Shown: positions 24,273 to 33,855 of the stretch, piece by piece
How the letters are laid out: each line of letters begins with the position of its first letter
How positions within the stretch are numbered: position 1 is the stretch's first letter
DNA from: Cecembia lonarensis LW9
Lineage (GTDB): Bacteria > Bacteroidota > Bacteroidia > Cytophagales > Cyclobacteriaceae
Length of the DNA: 37,093 nucleotides
Reading direction: 5' to 3'
Assembly: GCF_000298295.1 (NCBI RefSeq)
Contig: NZ_AMGM01000043.1
Location: forward strand, 1-37,093
Position numbers and translations under genes: made by a program
The notes under the pieces: model-generated
Databases searched by the model: none
Told to the model about the DNA's origin: nothing
The model's input: only the letters and a program-made list of their open reading frames with translations

Positions 24273-25802
24273 TCAATTTTTTAAAACTGAGTCATAAAAT
24301 GACCTGACATCTTTAGTCATTTTGTCTAAAGATGGTTTATGAATGTACACCATATGCCCTGATTCATAGTATTCCATGGTGATATTGGGTTTCAAAGAAG
24401 GATCCAACATCATGTGGTCAACCGTATATTCCGTAGCAAAGAATGGTGTAGCCAAATCGTAATATCCATTGATAAATAAGACCTTCAGGAATGGGTTTTT
24501 GTGAATGGCCATTCTTAAGGTCTCTGAATTGTTCAGGTATTGGTTTTGAACATTGCTATAATTCCAAGGCCTTACCCTTGCTGTAAGGATTTCATAAGCA
24601 AGGTTGGTTTCAAATCCCAATTCTCTTCTGATATAATCATTGATGGCCATACTATAAGGACCATAAATGGCCTTATTGTAGCTGGGATCAAATTCAAAAC
24701 CTTCGCCTGCGTGGTCATAGTCCAAACCTAAAATTCTGCCATCCAATCGTCCGACTGTTTGTTTTCGGTCACGAAGGAGTTCTTTGACAAATCTGCTGAT
24801 CTGAATTCTATAATGGGTTTGGTCCAGGTATGTTTTTGAAAGACCAGTATATTGCTGGAGTTTGTCTGCAAGCTTTGCTTTATCAGCATCAGTCAATTGG
24901 TCTCCTTTCATCAACATGCTGGCATATTCTCCTTTGGCATACTGCCTTACTTCTTCAATAAAGGCATCCAAATCATTTACCTCATTAGGAAGCGCTTTAT
25001 GATAAGCCGCTATTGCCGCATAGGTAGGCAGATACATGATATAGGGCAGGTCATGCCCCCTGGTAAAGTTGAGTGTTGCAAAATTTGTCACTGCACTTAC
25101 CATAATGATTCCGTTTAAGAACATACCATACCTGTCCTGTAAATATCCAGCTAAGCCAGCAGAACGGGTGGTGCCATAACTTTCACCCGAAAGGAACTTT
25201 GGAGAATTCCAACGCTTATATTCTGAAACAAAGGCCCTGATAAAGTCTCCAACGGATGAAATATCTTCCACATATCCAAGGAACTGTCTTTTATCCTCTC
25301 CTTCAGCAGGTCTGCTGTAACCTGTTTCTATGGGATCTATAAACACGAGGTCAGATTTATCCAGCCATGTATTTGGATTGTTGATCACTTCATAGGGAGG
25401 CTTGGTTGCCTCTCCTTCATCGGTCATTTTAATCATTCTGGGTCCCAACCCCCCCATGTGTAACCAAACGGATGAAGAACCCGGTCCTCCATTAAAGATA
25501 AAGGTGATTGGACGGTCCTTAGGATCTGAAACATTTTTGAGGAAATAAGCAGTAAAGTAAAACTTTGCCTTATCCTTACCATCTTCAGAAGCCATATGCA
25601 TAAAACCAGCAGTGGTCTTGTAATTCAGACTTCTACCAGGCACTTGAATGCTGTGGTCTTTTTCCGCAACTTCAAGTGAACTCATGATCAGCTGATTGGA
25701 TGAGGGTGACGCTGAAATTCCCTGTGCGTAGGAAAAAGAGCCTGCAGCTCCAAAGAGAAGCATGCAGGCCAATACTAAACTAAACCGATTCAATGTCATC
25801 AT
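24273..25802 (-). CDS. S10-family serine carboxypeptidase in a SusCD operon (paralogue 2)
   Basis: An exported peptidase of 509 residues with a signal peptide (about 1-27, ends SYAQ). The landmarks are 'FIFNGGPGSSSVWLHMGG' (oxyanion region), nucleophile Ser208 in 'LSGESYGTTR', Asp in 'INGYYDLATPFF' and His in 'YESGHMVYIH', so the triad is intact. Its ATG overlaps the last base of the SusD stop codon (TAATG arrangement), a mark of translational coupling. That ties a carboxypeptidase to an outer-membrane uptake pair and suggests peptides as the imported material. It differs from the paralogue at 21290 throughout but keeps the same architecture. Confidence 0.92.
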   Translation of the reverse strand: MMTLNRFSLVLACMLLFGAAGSFSYAQGISASPSSNQLIMSSLEVAEKDHSIQVPGRSLNYKTTAGFMHMASEDGKDKAKFYFTAYFLKNVSDPKDRPITFIFNGGPGSSSVWLHMGGLGPRMIKMTDEGEATKPPYEVINNPNTWLDKSDLVFIDPIETGYSRPAEGEDKRQFLGYVEDISSVGDFIRAFVSEYKRWNSPKFLSGESYGTTRSAGLAGYLQDRYGMFLNGIIMVSAVTNFATLNFTRGHDLPYIMYLPTYAAIAAYHKALPNEVNDLDAFIEEVRQYAKGEYASMLMKGDQLTDADKAKLADKLQQYTGLSKTYLDQTHYRIQISRFVKELLRDRKQTVGRLDGRILGLDYDHAGEGFEFDPSYNKAIYGPYSMAINDYIRRELGFETNLAYEILTARVRPWNYSNVQNQYLNNSETLRMAIHKNPFLKVLFINGYYDLATPFFATEYTVDHMMLDPSLKPNITMEYYESGHMVYIHKPSLDKMTKDVRSFYDSVLKN

Positions 25803-27223
25803 TAACGATATGCAGGGTTTTGAACCATGTTGCGGTTAGTGAATATTTCCGAATTAGGGATTGGGAATATATACCTGCCCCTCTCCCCAATTGCATAGGT
25901 ACTTGCACCGGTTGTTCTAGGGATATTGGTAAATTCCGTTATGGCCCTGTCAGTTCTTGTCATATCAAAGAATCTATGACCTTCGATGGCAAATTCAAAC
26001 CTTCTTTCATCCAAAATCAGGTTGACCAATTCATTGGCACTTCCTGCTGCTGCATCTGCCAATCCCGCCCTATTTCGAACGGCATTAAGATCCGCCAAAC
26101 CTCCTGTAATATTATTTTGGTTGGCTCTAGCCTCTGCCCTGATAAGGTACATTTCTGCAATTCTCAACACGGGTACATTACTCGCATTTTGAAGCTCATC
26201 GAATTTGGTGGAGTAATAAACACCACCGAAAGCTGGATTTAATGCGATCAAATCGCTTCTAGAATCTACACCTTGTCTTTCCAGTAATTCCTGAGCAAAT
26301 GGCTGATGGAAGCTTAGACCTCCCCTACCTGCTAAGCTTGCTGGGAAGTACCATTGCCTAAATCCACTGAAATCCACAACGTTGTAATGCATTTCAAATA
26401 TGGACTCAGCAGAGAAGTCCGTTCTGAAAATATCAGAAAAGGGTTCAACAAGCTCAAATGAAGATTGACTAATGACCTCGGTCGCTTTAGCTTCAGCCTG
26501 GGCCCAATTATCCAAGTAAAGGTAATACCTGGCCAACATGGCTGTGGCAGCAGCTTTAGTCAAACGAGATCTGGAAAGGAAATTACTTGCCCGCGTTGAA
26601 GGCAATAAACTTTCCCCCATTTCAAGATCCTGTCTTACTTGATTCCAAGTAGCTTCCAGACCTGCCCTTTCTTTAAAAGCATCCTCACTGACACCTATAG
26701 AAGGTTCTGTCTCCAGAATAACACCTAATTCTCCATATTTTCCGGGGATTCCACCGAAATATTTTACCAATTCAAAATACATCATTCCCCTAAAAGCATA
26801 GGCTTGACCCAGCATATCATTCTTTCTGCTTTCAGCTAATCCCGGTACATTAGGAGCAAAAGCAATGATGTTATTTGCCAAGTCAATGGTTCTGTATATC
26901 TGTGTATACAAATCATCAATTTCAGTATTGTCAGGAGTTTGCCTAAACTCATCTATCACATTAAAATTATCCCAGGTATCGATTGACTGTACTAAATCTG
27001 AGGCCAATTCACCTAAAGTCTGTACCCTCCAGTTATACACCAATTGTGCCTCATTATATAGGCCGTTTAAGGCAGCTTCCGCATTTACCGGATTGGCAAA
27101 GGCCTCACTTGTTGCAATTTGGAACTGAGGATCTTGGTCAAGCACATTACAACTGTATCCCAGCCCTGACAGGACAAGCAAACCTGCCGCAATTCCTTTA
27201 TATATTCTATTTTTCATTTTCAT
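25802..27223 (-). CDS. SusD/RagB-family outer-membrane lipoprotein
   Basis: A surface lipoprotein of 473 residues that binds the nutrient and lids the SusC channel. The signal ends at 'LSGLGYSC' (Cys25; an ATG two codons later is an alternative start). SusD marks include 'DQDPQFQIATSEAFANPVNAEAALNGLYN' at the N-terminus, 'LGQAYAFRGMMYFELVKYFGG' (the typical R-.-Y-F-.-L-...-G-P helix pattern), the later 'LRIAEMYLIRAEARAN' and 'ILDERRFEFAIEGHRFFDMTR'. It starts 4 bases after susC and overlaps the S10 gene by one base. The family name does not imply starch; the RagB branch binds peptides, which would fit the attached carboxypeptidase. Confidence 0.93.
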   Translation of the reverse strand: MKMKNRIYKGIAAGLLVLSGLGYSCNVLDQDPQFQIATSEAFANPVNAEAALNGLYNEAQLVYNWRVQTLGELASDLVQSIDTWDNFNVIDEFRQTPDNTEIDDLYTQIYRTIDLANNIIAFAPNVPGLAESRKNDMLGQAYAFRGMMYFELVKYFGGIPGKYGELGVILETEPSIGVSEDAFKERAGLEATWNQVRQDLEMGESLLPSTRASNFLSRSRLTKAAATAMLARYYLYLDNWAQAEAKATEVISQSSFELVEPFSDIFRTDFSAESIFEMHYNVVDFSGFRQWYFPASLAGRGGLSFHQPFAQELLERQGVDSRSDLIALNPAFGGVYYSTKFDELQNASNVPVLRIAEMYLIRAEARANQNNITGGLADLNAVRNRAGLADAAAGSANELVNLILDERRFEFAIEGHRFFDMTRTDRAITEFTNIPRTTGASTYAIGERGRYIFPIPNSEIFTNRNMVQNPAYR

Positions 27224-27227
27224 CGCT

Positions 27228-30200
27228 TTAGAAAGTTAAGTTTACGCCCAAAGTATAGGTTCTAGGTTGTGGCATAACCGCAATATCAACACCGGATACC
27301 AAGTTGGATGGACTGGTACTTACTTCTGGATCCAATCCAGTATAATTGGTCCAAGTAATAAGGTTTTGAGCCATACCATACACACGTGCCCTTCCTATTC
27401 CCACTCTTGAAGAAATGGGTGAAGGAATGGTATATCCAAGACTTAGGTTTTTCAGCCTTAGGAAAGAACCATCTTCTACGTGTCTGGAAGGACGAAGATC
27501 GGCACTGTAATTTCTAGAAGCCATTCTGGGAACATCTGTAATATCACCAGGTTGTTGCCATCTATCCAATTGTTGCGTTGTATAACCTGTTGCGCGCTCT
27601 CCTCCATGTTCAAAAAAGAAGCGACCGTAATTTAGGGTATTATTTCCCTCACTAAACTGGAAGAAAGCCATCAAATCCCAGTTTTTATAATTTAGCGTAT
27701 TGGTGAAACCACCCACGTACCTAGGAATGGCAGTGCCGAAAATCTGTCTGTGCACATTTGGGTTAAACTCTTCGTCTCCCATGGTATCCCAGATGATATC
27801 ACCCGTTTGAGGGTCAACTCCTTCCTGAACATGTACCCAGAATGAGTTCAAAGGATATCCTTCCTCAACCCTTACATAATCACGGGTAAAGGTGGAGAAT
27901 GGAAAGGCCAGTCGTGTCACAAGGTTGTTATTTCTGGAAACATTAAAGTTGGCATTCCAGGTAAAGTCTTGCTTTTCAATAATGGATGCATTGATACCCA
28001 ATTCAAAACCTCTGTTCTGCATCTCTCCAAAGTTTTGGGTTAGAATACTGAAGCCCAATGATTTTGGTACAGGAACATTAAGCAAAAGGTCTCTCGTTTG
28101 CTTGTCGTAATAATCGAAGGTCAAAGTCAACCTGTCACTCCATAAACCTACGTCTAAACCAATGTTGAACTGTGCAGTAGTCTCCCATTTTAAATCAGGG
28201 TTGGCCAATTGATTAGGCGCAATACCGGGCGCATCTACATAAGAAGCCGGCCCTGAAGGTTGACCTACACCTCCCAAGTTAAGTCCTCCTCTCATTCCTC
28301 CCCAAAGTCCTAGGGCTTGGAAGTCGCCTATACCCCCTTGGTTACCTGTCAGACCGTAACTTGCTCTGATTTTCAAGTCAGAAACTGTACTCCTGAGATT
28401 CTCCATAAACCCTTCATCCACCATTCTCCAAGCACCAGCGATTGACGGGAAATAACCCCATCGGTTATCGGCACCGAATCTTGAAGATGCATCAGCTCTC
28501 ATATTGGCTGTAAAAAGATACTTGCCTTTGAACCCATAATTTACACGGGTAAAGAAGGATGCAATACCCCATGAAGTTCCTGTACTGCTGGCATTTTTCA
28601 CCGCAGCAGATTCAATCCTCTTAAAGGAATTGGATGGAAAACCCTGGCCGAAGGCCTGTGTTCTTAGGAATTGATTTTCCTGTAAAGTATTACCAAGAAG
28701 GATATTGATATTATTGTTGCCAAAATCCCTTTGGAAGGTCAATACATTTTCATTGATCCAATTGTTACTCCTAGTGACAAAAGACTGCGCGGATCCATTA
28801 AGGGCTGCACCTGCTGCCAAGAAGGTATTGAAATACCTATCTTCTTCAACCAAGTTATTATCGATGCTCCAAGTACTTCTGAAAACCAAACCGTCCGCTA
28901 TTTCCCAATCGGCAAAAACACTACCAATAATACGGGTAGTTTTCATCAGGTAATCAGTTTCATTGGCTACGGCTACAGGATTTTCCCAGAAAGGTCTAAA
29001 ATAAGTACCATCTTCATTAAAGACAGGGAAGTTGCTTGGATAGAAAAAGGCGGTAGAAAGTGCTCCTTCAATAGCATTTCCGTTCAAGGCCCTGTTTCGG
29101 GTATTCACAGAGTATGTAGCACTCGTACCGATTTTCAATCTAGGGGTCACCATAAAGTCAAGGTTCATCCTCGCACTGCTCCGCTCAAAATCAGCTGGCC
29201 TTACGAGACCCTCTTGGAAAAAGTTATTGGCAGAAACAAAATACTTGATCTTTTCATCACCACCGGCAACAGATGCGTCTAAATTCCTAATGGAACCTGT
29301 TTGAAAGATTTCATCCAACCAATTGGTATCAATCGCTTGGTCAGGATTAGGAAAAGGATCACTATAGGCTTGTCCTGCTGGGTTGAGCGCCTCCAAAGAA
29401 CCAAACCTGTCCACCCAGTTGTTTCTTCTTGATTCATTTTGAAGTCTTTCAAAGGTTGGGCCATCTACTCTTAATCTATTTGGGTCTCTCCACGGTTCCG
29501 AAATTCCCGCATACATGCTGATATTAACCACAGGCTTACCTGTTTGTCCCCTCTTTGTAGTAATCAAAACCACCCCATTGGCAGCTCTTGCACCAAAAAT
29601 GGCAGTTGCAGAAGCATCCTTAAGAATTTCCATTGATTCAATATCCGCAGGATTAAGGTCAGCCAATGGATTAACAGGCTGTCCAAATGTGGAAGCGGCC
29701 AAGTTGTTGGAAATAATTGGTACCCCATCAATAACATACAAAGGATCGGAATTACCGGTAATAGAAGTCGTACCCCTGATTCGGATATTCATGCCACCAC
29801 CTGGCTCACCGGACTCAGAATTAACAACCACACCCGGAGCACGGCCCTGTAAAAACTGGTCTGGGGAGACAATGGGAACATTCTCCACATCCTTACCCCT
29901 AATGGAAGAGATGGCACTCGTTAGGGTTCTTCTGTCCTGCTCTCCATAACCTACTACGATCACCTCACCCAATGCTCTTGTGTCAGACACCAAGGTTACA
30001 GATACTTCTGATCTATTGGCAACCCTGATTTCTTGTGTATTATACCCAATGAAGGAAAACACAAGTATGTCATCCGGGGAATTGACAGAAATAGAATAAC
30101 GGCCATCTATATCAGTTGCCGTACCCACGGTGCTACCCTTTACAAGGATATTTACACCTGGTATACCCTCAGGTTCATCTGCCGAAACCACCCGGCCCGT

Positions 30201-30275
30201 AACTGTTCGTGTTTGAGCATATATGCTTATTGCCGAAAGCAAGAGCATACATGTCAAAAGTAAAGTTTTTTTCAT
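27228..30275 (-). CDS. SusC/RagA-family TonB-dependent outer-membrane transporter
   Basis: A beta-barrel transporter of 1015 residues from the ATG at 30275. The frame extends 27 codons further upstream, but those residues precede a good signal peptide (MKKTLLLTCMLLLSAISIYAQ) and are rejected. After the signal comes a carboxypeptidase-regulatory-like domain ('VTGRVVSADEPEGIPGVNILVKGS', about 25-105), a TonB-box-like 'LGEVIVVGYGEQD', the plug ('MNIRIRGTTSITGNSDPLYVIDGVPI', 'EILKDASATAIFGARAANGVVLITTK') and a long barrel ending 'RTYTLGVNLTF'. It imports a ligand held by SusD using TonB energy. First gene of the susC-susD-S10 operon. Confidence 0.94.
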   Translation of the reverse strand: MKKTLLLTCMLLLSAISIYAQTRTVTGRVVSADEPEGIPGVNILVKGSTVGTATDIDGRYSISVNSPDDILVFSFIGYNTQEIRVANRSEVSVTLVSDTRALGEVIVVGYGEQDRRTLTSAISSIRGKDVENVPIVSPDQFLQGRAPGVVVNSESGEPGGGMNIRIRGTTSITGNSDPLYVIDGVPIISNNLAASTFGQPVNPLADLNPADIESMEILKDASATAIFGARAANGVVLITTKRGQTGKPVVNISMYAGISEPWRDPNRLRVDGPTFERLQNESRRNNWVDRFGSLEALNPAGQAYSDPFPNPDQAIDTNWLDEIFQTGSIRNLDASVAGGDEKIKYFVSANNFFQEGLVRPADFERSSARMNLDFMVTPRLKIGTSATYSVNTRNRALNGNAIEGALSTAFFYPSNFPVFNEDGTYFRPFWENPVAVANETDYLMKTTRIIGSVFADWEIADGLVFRSTWSIDNNLVEEDRYFNTFLAAGAALNGSAQSFVTRSNNWINENVLTFQRDFGNNNINILLGNTLQENQFLRTQAFGQGFPSNSFKRIESAAVKNASSTGTSWGIASFFTRVNYGFKGKYLFTANMRADASSRFGADNRWGYFPSIAGAWRMVDEGFMENLRSTVSDLKIRASYGLTGNQGGIGDFQALGLWGGMRGGLNLGGVGQPSGPASYVDAPGIAPNQLANPDLKWETTAQFNIGLDVGLWSDRLTLTFDYYDKQTRDLLLNVPVPKSLGFSILTQNFGEMQNRGFELGINASIIEKQDFTWNANFNVSRNNNLVTRLAFPFSTFTRDYVRVEEGYPLNSFWVHVQEGVDPQTGDIIWDTMGDEEFNPNVHRQIFGTAIPRYVGGFTNTLNYKNWDLMAFFQFSEGNNTLNYGRFFFEHGGERATGYTTQQLDRWQQPGDITDVPRMASRNYSADLRPSRHVEDGSFLRLKNLSLGYTIPSPISSRVGIGRARVYGMAQNLITWTNYTGLDPEVSTSPSNLVSGVDIAVMPQPRTYTLGVNLTF

Positions 30276-30533
30276 AGTGTGATTATTTTTATTAAACAGT
30301 ACTAATGTCCAAACAAAATTCTTTAAATCACAACCACTTGTAAAACTATAGTGCAATAAATATAAAACTATATATGTAAAATTTAATCACCTAATAAAAT
30401 ATTTTTGTTATTATAATTTTATGACTAAATAATACATTATAAAATTTAAATTTTTAATCCTATAATTATTTAATATTTATAATGTTAAATATTTTCTTAA
30501 TTTAATTAAATAAATTTTGGACTTTACAAAATT
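30276..30533. other. Extremely A/T-rich susC upstream region
   Basis: Bases 30361-30533 hold only about 17 G or C in 173 (roughly 10%). They separate the Asp-box gene (stop at 30534) from the SusC start at 30275, both on the minus strand. The susC promoter must lie here or further upstream. I see no clean TAnnTTTG box on the minus strand and no strong hairpin. Confidence 0.6.
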
Positions 30534-33500
30534 TTACCTTTTTAATCTTAACTCTAAATCCCTAGTCATCAGGTATTGATTCAATGCCGGAATTTCTTCA
30601 TCTATCAGCTTTTTATACTGCACTTGAATATCATCCAACTGCTTTCTGAATACATTGTATACCTGAACCTGTTGATCGGTAGGCTTAAAATCAGCTCCAA
30701 AACCACTAACATCACTGGCCAAGGCAGAAATCCTACCATAAAGTTTCATTGGATTTCTAAAGGCATCTTCTCTGGCACCAGTTAAATGGATGTCAAACAA
30801 TTCGCCCTCAACTTTCAGAATTTTCTCTTCCAGTTCTTTGATTTTCTGGGCCACTTCCACATCACTTTTTTGCGCCATCAGAAGCTCTTCCAATTCTTTC
30901 CGTATTTCTTCAATTTCATTGATAGTAACCACTACTTCATTCATGGCCGCGTTGAGTTTTAATGAAAACTCCACCTGCTTTTCAATATCTTCAATTGTAC
31001 CAGCCGTATTGGGATCTTTGATGACCTCACCCGTTTGGCTGATTGTCTTTCCATCTACAATCAAGCGAATTTCATATTCACCAGGTACTACTCTAGGTCC
31101 AAACTGCCCCCTGTAAAGATCCAAATCCCAGGTAACCAATGGCCTAAACTCCCTTCCTTCTAATTTCACCCAAGGTTTATCCGGAGGTGCCACCAATAAT
31201 CTTGGTTGTAGCGTAGGTTCATACCTTAAATCCCACCATATTCTATTCACCCCTTCTTTGTTATTCCCTTTCAAGGTTCTGATCAGGGTTCCATCTTTCT
31301 TTCTTATTTCAACCGATACATTTTCAGCAGGATTTTTCAAGAAATAATTGATATCCATCCCATAAGGAGGATTACTACCAGTGGTCATGGATCGACCTTC
31401 AGTTTTGATCCCTTGAACCTCATGGAACCGGTAAGCCGGACGCTGATCAAAAAGATGAACTTCTGAGGCTAACACTTCAGCACTCATTTCCCTAATGGGT
31501 GTGATGTTATCCAGTATATAAAACCCTCTTCCATAAGTACCTATCACCAGGTCTCTGAATTCCTCCTGAATGGTCATCCAATAGATAGGTGCAGGTGGAA
31601 GATTATTCCTTAACCTAAACCAAGTAGCACCATCATCCTTTGAAATATAAAGGCCTTTGTCTGTCCCAGTATAAAGCAATCCTTCCACGACCGGATCCTC
31701 TCTGGTGACATGTACGAAACTCGATTCGCTTTTCTCTATTCCACCACTGATTTTTGACCAAGTCTGTCCGTAATCTTCGGTTTTGTAAACATGAGGATCA
31801 AAATCTCCCAATTGATGGGCGTCAACGGTAAGATAGGCCCTGCCCGCTTTATGCCTTGAAGGCTCAATGCTTGAAATCGTTCCAAGTTCTGGTTTGCCTG
31901 GAATATTTTTTGTCACATCGGCCCAGGTTTGTCCACCATCTCTGGTCAAGTGAACCAAGCCATCGTTAGATCCTACCCAAATCAATCCATTTTCTAAATG
32001 GGATTCGGCTATCGCAAAGAGTACTGAAGCATCAAAGGTCATCAGGTTGTCGGTAGCAATGCCACCAGAAGATTGCTGATGCGACTTATCATTTCGGGTT
32101 AAATCCGGGCTGATGATCTTCCAGCTTTGACCATAATCTTCGGTCATATGTACAAATTGACTGCCTACATATACCCGCTTATGGTTGTGGGGGCTGATAT
32201 AAATTGGAAAAGACCAATGCCATCTGTATTTTAAATCTGCAGGTGCCCAGCCATAGCCTGCTTCTGGCCAGACACGGACATCTCTGGCATGGCCAGTACG
32301 GAGATCATATACCTGTAAACCACCATCATAACAACCGGACCATACGATGTGATTATCCACTGGGTCAGGAATGGCCCAACCACTCTCACAACCACCCACA
32401 GCATGCCACAATCCTAATGGAATACTTCCCTGTCTGCTGTTACTTGGCCCCCTGTAAGAGTAGCCGTCTTGCCTATTTCCATAAACATTGTAAGGCACTT
32501 GGTTATCTGTCCAAACGTGATACATTTGGGCATTAGGGAAAACAAATTGCCTGTAAGTTTTTTGACGGTTTAATGTAAGTCCCATTCCCCCATCGTGTGC
32601 AACCATCATTCTGCTGGGGTTCATTGGATCCACCCAAATGTCATGGTTGTCACCTCCAGCTCTATAACCGGCCTCTTCAAGTGTTTTCCCTCCATCCTTT
32701 GAAGTACTGAACCTTACCGAAGCAAAATAGACTTCATTAGGATCATCGGTAGATACCCTAAGTCTGGTGTAGTAAGGTGCCCGCTCATTAATGGTATGAT
32801 TGATCATGGTGAGTTCCCAGGATTCCCCACCATCTGTGGACTTCCATAATTGGGGACTGTCCATTTCAAATAGGGCATAAACCACATTGGGGTCACTGTA
32901 CGCAATGGCAACTGAAGACTTTCCAACAGGATTTTGTATACCTCCCGGAAGTCCTTTATCTTTCATGGCTTCCCAAGTTTTACCCCCATCCTTACTTCTA
33001 TAAATTCCTCCTCCGGGGCCACCACTGGTCAGTCCCCAGGTTTTGATATCTATAGACCAAAAGGCAGCAAATAAAATGTCAGGATTTTTTGGATTCATGG
33101 CCAGGTCACTGGCACCTGTTCCTTCATCTACAAAAAGGACATGCTCCCAGGTTTTTCCCCCATCCGTAGTTTTGAAGATTCCGCGTTCTTGTTGTGGACT
33201 ATAAGTATGTCCAAGTGCAGCCACATAAACCACATCAGAATTTCTCGGATCTACTTCAATTTGGCTGATCCTGGCTGTCTCTTTCAGACCCATGTGTACA
33301 AAATTTTTCCCGGCATCTGTGGATTTGTAAATCCCATTTCCCATGGCATGAGCAGGTCGGATCAAAAAAGTCTCCCCTGTTCCTACCCAAACGTGATCCG
33401 GATTACTTGGTGCTAATGCTAGCGCAGAAACAGAAGAAATATCCTGATCATCAAAAATAGAAGTCCATGTACCTCCAGCATCCTCAGATTTGAACAACCC

Positions 33501-33692
33501 CCCAGATGCCATTCCCACATACATGGTCAAAATGTCCCCGGGAACACCCCTTACCGCGATGGTTCTGTTCCCATCAGGACCAATAAACCTAAAATTCAAC
33601 TGATCCAACAACTTGGGATCATTTGGCTGTTGGGCCCACAAAGGGCTGATTAATAGCATGCAAATACATGCAAAAAGGCAAAACTGCTTCAT
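30534..33692 (-). CDS. Large exported Asp-box (BNR/sortilin-like) beta-propeller protein
   Basis: This is a 1052-residue protein with a signal peptide (about 1-20, ends WAQ). It contains about ten Asp-box motifs of form S/T-x-D-x-G-x-T-W: SEDAGGTW, STDAGKNF, TTDGGKTW, SKDGGKTW, STDGGESW, SKDGGKTL, TEDYGQSW, TRDGGQTW, TEDYGQTW and SKDDGATW. This is the arrangement of the VPS10/sortilin and xyloglucanase-like ten-bladed or twin seven-bladed propellers. The C-terminal ~300 residues have a beta domain ('YEIRLIVDGKTISQTGEV') and then a long coiled-coil helix with E/K repeats. Many Bacteroidota proteins of this plan are called 'glycosyl hydrolase', but no catalytic residue can be named, so the role is unknown. 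No T9SS C-terminal domain is evident. Confidence 0.85.
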   Translation of the reverse strand: MKQFCLFACICMLLISPLWAQQPNDPKLLDQLNFRFIGPDGNRTIAVRGVPGDILTMYVGMASGGLFKSEDAGGTWTSIFDDQDISSVSALALAPSNPDHVWVGTGETFLIRPAHAMGNGIYKSTDAGKNFVHMGLKETARISQIEVDPRNSDVVYVAALGHTYSPQQERGIFKTTDGGKTWEHVLFVDEGTGASDLAMNPKNPDILFAAFWSIDIKTWGLTSGGPGGGIYRSKDGGKTWEAMKDKGLPGGIQNPVGKSSVAIAYSDPNVVYALFEMDSPQLWKSTDGGESWELTMINHTINERAPYYTRLRVSTDDPNEVYFASVRFSTSKDGGKTLEEAGYRAGGDNHDIWVDPMNPSRMMVAHDGGMGLTLNRQKTYRQFVFPNAQMYHVWTDNQVPYNVYGNRQDGYSYRGPSNSRQGSIPLGLWHAVGGCESGWAIPDPVDNHIVWSGCYDGGLQVYDLRTGHARDVRVWPEAGYGWAPADLKYRWHWSFPIYISPHNHKRVYVGSQFVHMTEDYGQSWKIISPDLTRNDKSHQQSSGGIATDNLMTFDASVLFAIAESHLENGLIWVGSNDGLVHLTRDGGQTWADVTKNIPGKPELGTISSIEPSRHKAGRAYLTVDAHQLGDFDPHVYKTEDYGQTWSKISGGIEKSESSFVHVTREDPVVEGLLYTGTDKGLYISKDDGATWFRLRNNLPPAPIYWMTIQEEFRDLVIGTYGRGFYILDNITPIREMSAEVLASEVHLFDQRPAYRFHEVQGIKTEGRSMTTGSNPPYGMDINYFLKNPAENVSVEIRKKDGTLIRTLKGNNKEGVNRIWWDLRYEPTLQPRLLVAPPDKPWVKLEGREFRPLVTWDLDLYRGQFGPRVVPGEYEIRLIVDGKTISQTGEVIKDPNTAGTIEDIEKQVEFSLKLNAAMNEVVVTINEIEEIRKELEELLMAQKSDVEVAQKIKELEEKILKVEGELFDIHLTGAREDAFRNPMKLYGRISALASDVSGFGADFKPTDQQVQVYNVFRKQLDDIQVQYKKLIDEEIPALNQYLMTRDLELRLKR

Positions 33693-33761
33693 AGTGCTTG
33701 ATTTGGAAAGTTAATTACCAATCGGTGAAAGGGAGATTGGTCGGTTATAATAGGGATGTAA

Positions 33762-33790
33762 CGAATATATGAATGTATTTTTTACACAAA
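33762..33790 (-). promoter_or_regulatory. Candidate Bacteroidota promoter for the Asp-box gene
   Basis: Read on the minus strand, TTTG (33790-33787) is followed after 17 bases by TATATTCG (33769-33762), one base off TAnnTTTG. The predicted start of transcription lies about 60 bases before the ATG at 33692. Assigned by eye only. Confidence 0.35.
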
Positions 33791-33855
33791 GTCATTTAAT
33801 CTGCCAACGGCTGCTTAATGATGTAAACGTTTAAAAAAATTTTTTAAAGGTACTT

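Noticed and set aside
26865-27128. Plus-strand open frames inside susD, susC and other minus-strand genes
   Set aside because: They are shadows of well-supported genes, with no protein signature of their own.
30276-30356. 27-codon N-terminal extension of SusC
   Set aside because: The extension would hide a clear signal peptide that begins at 30275.
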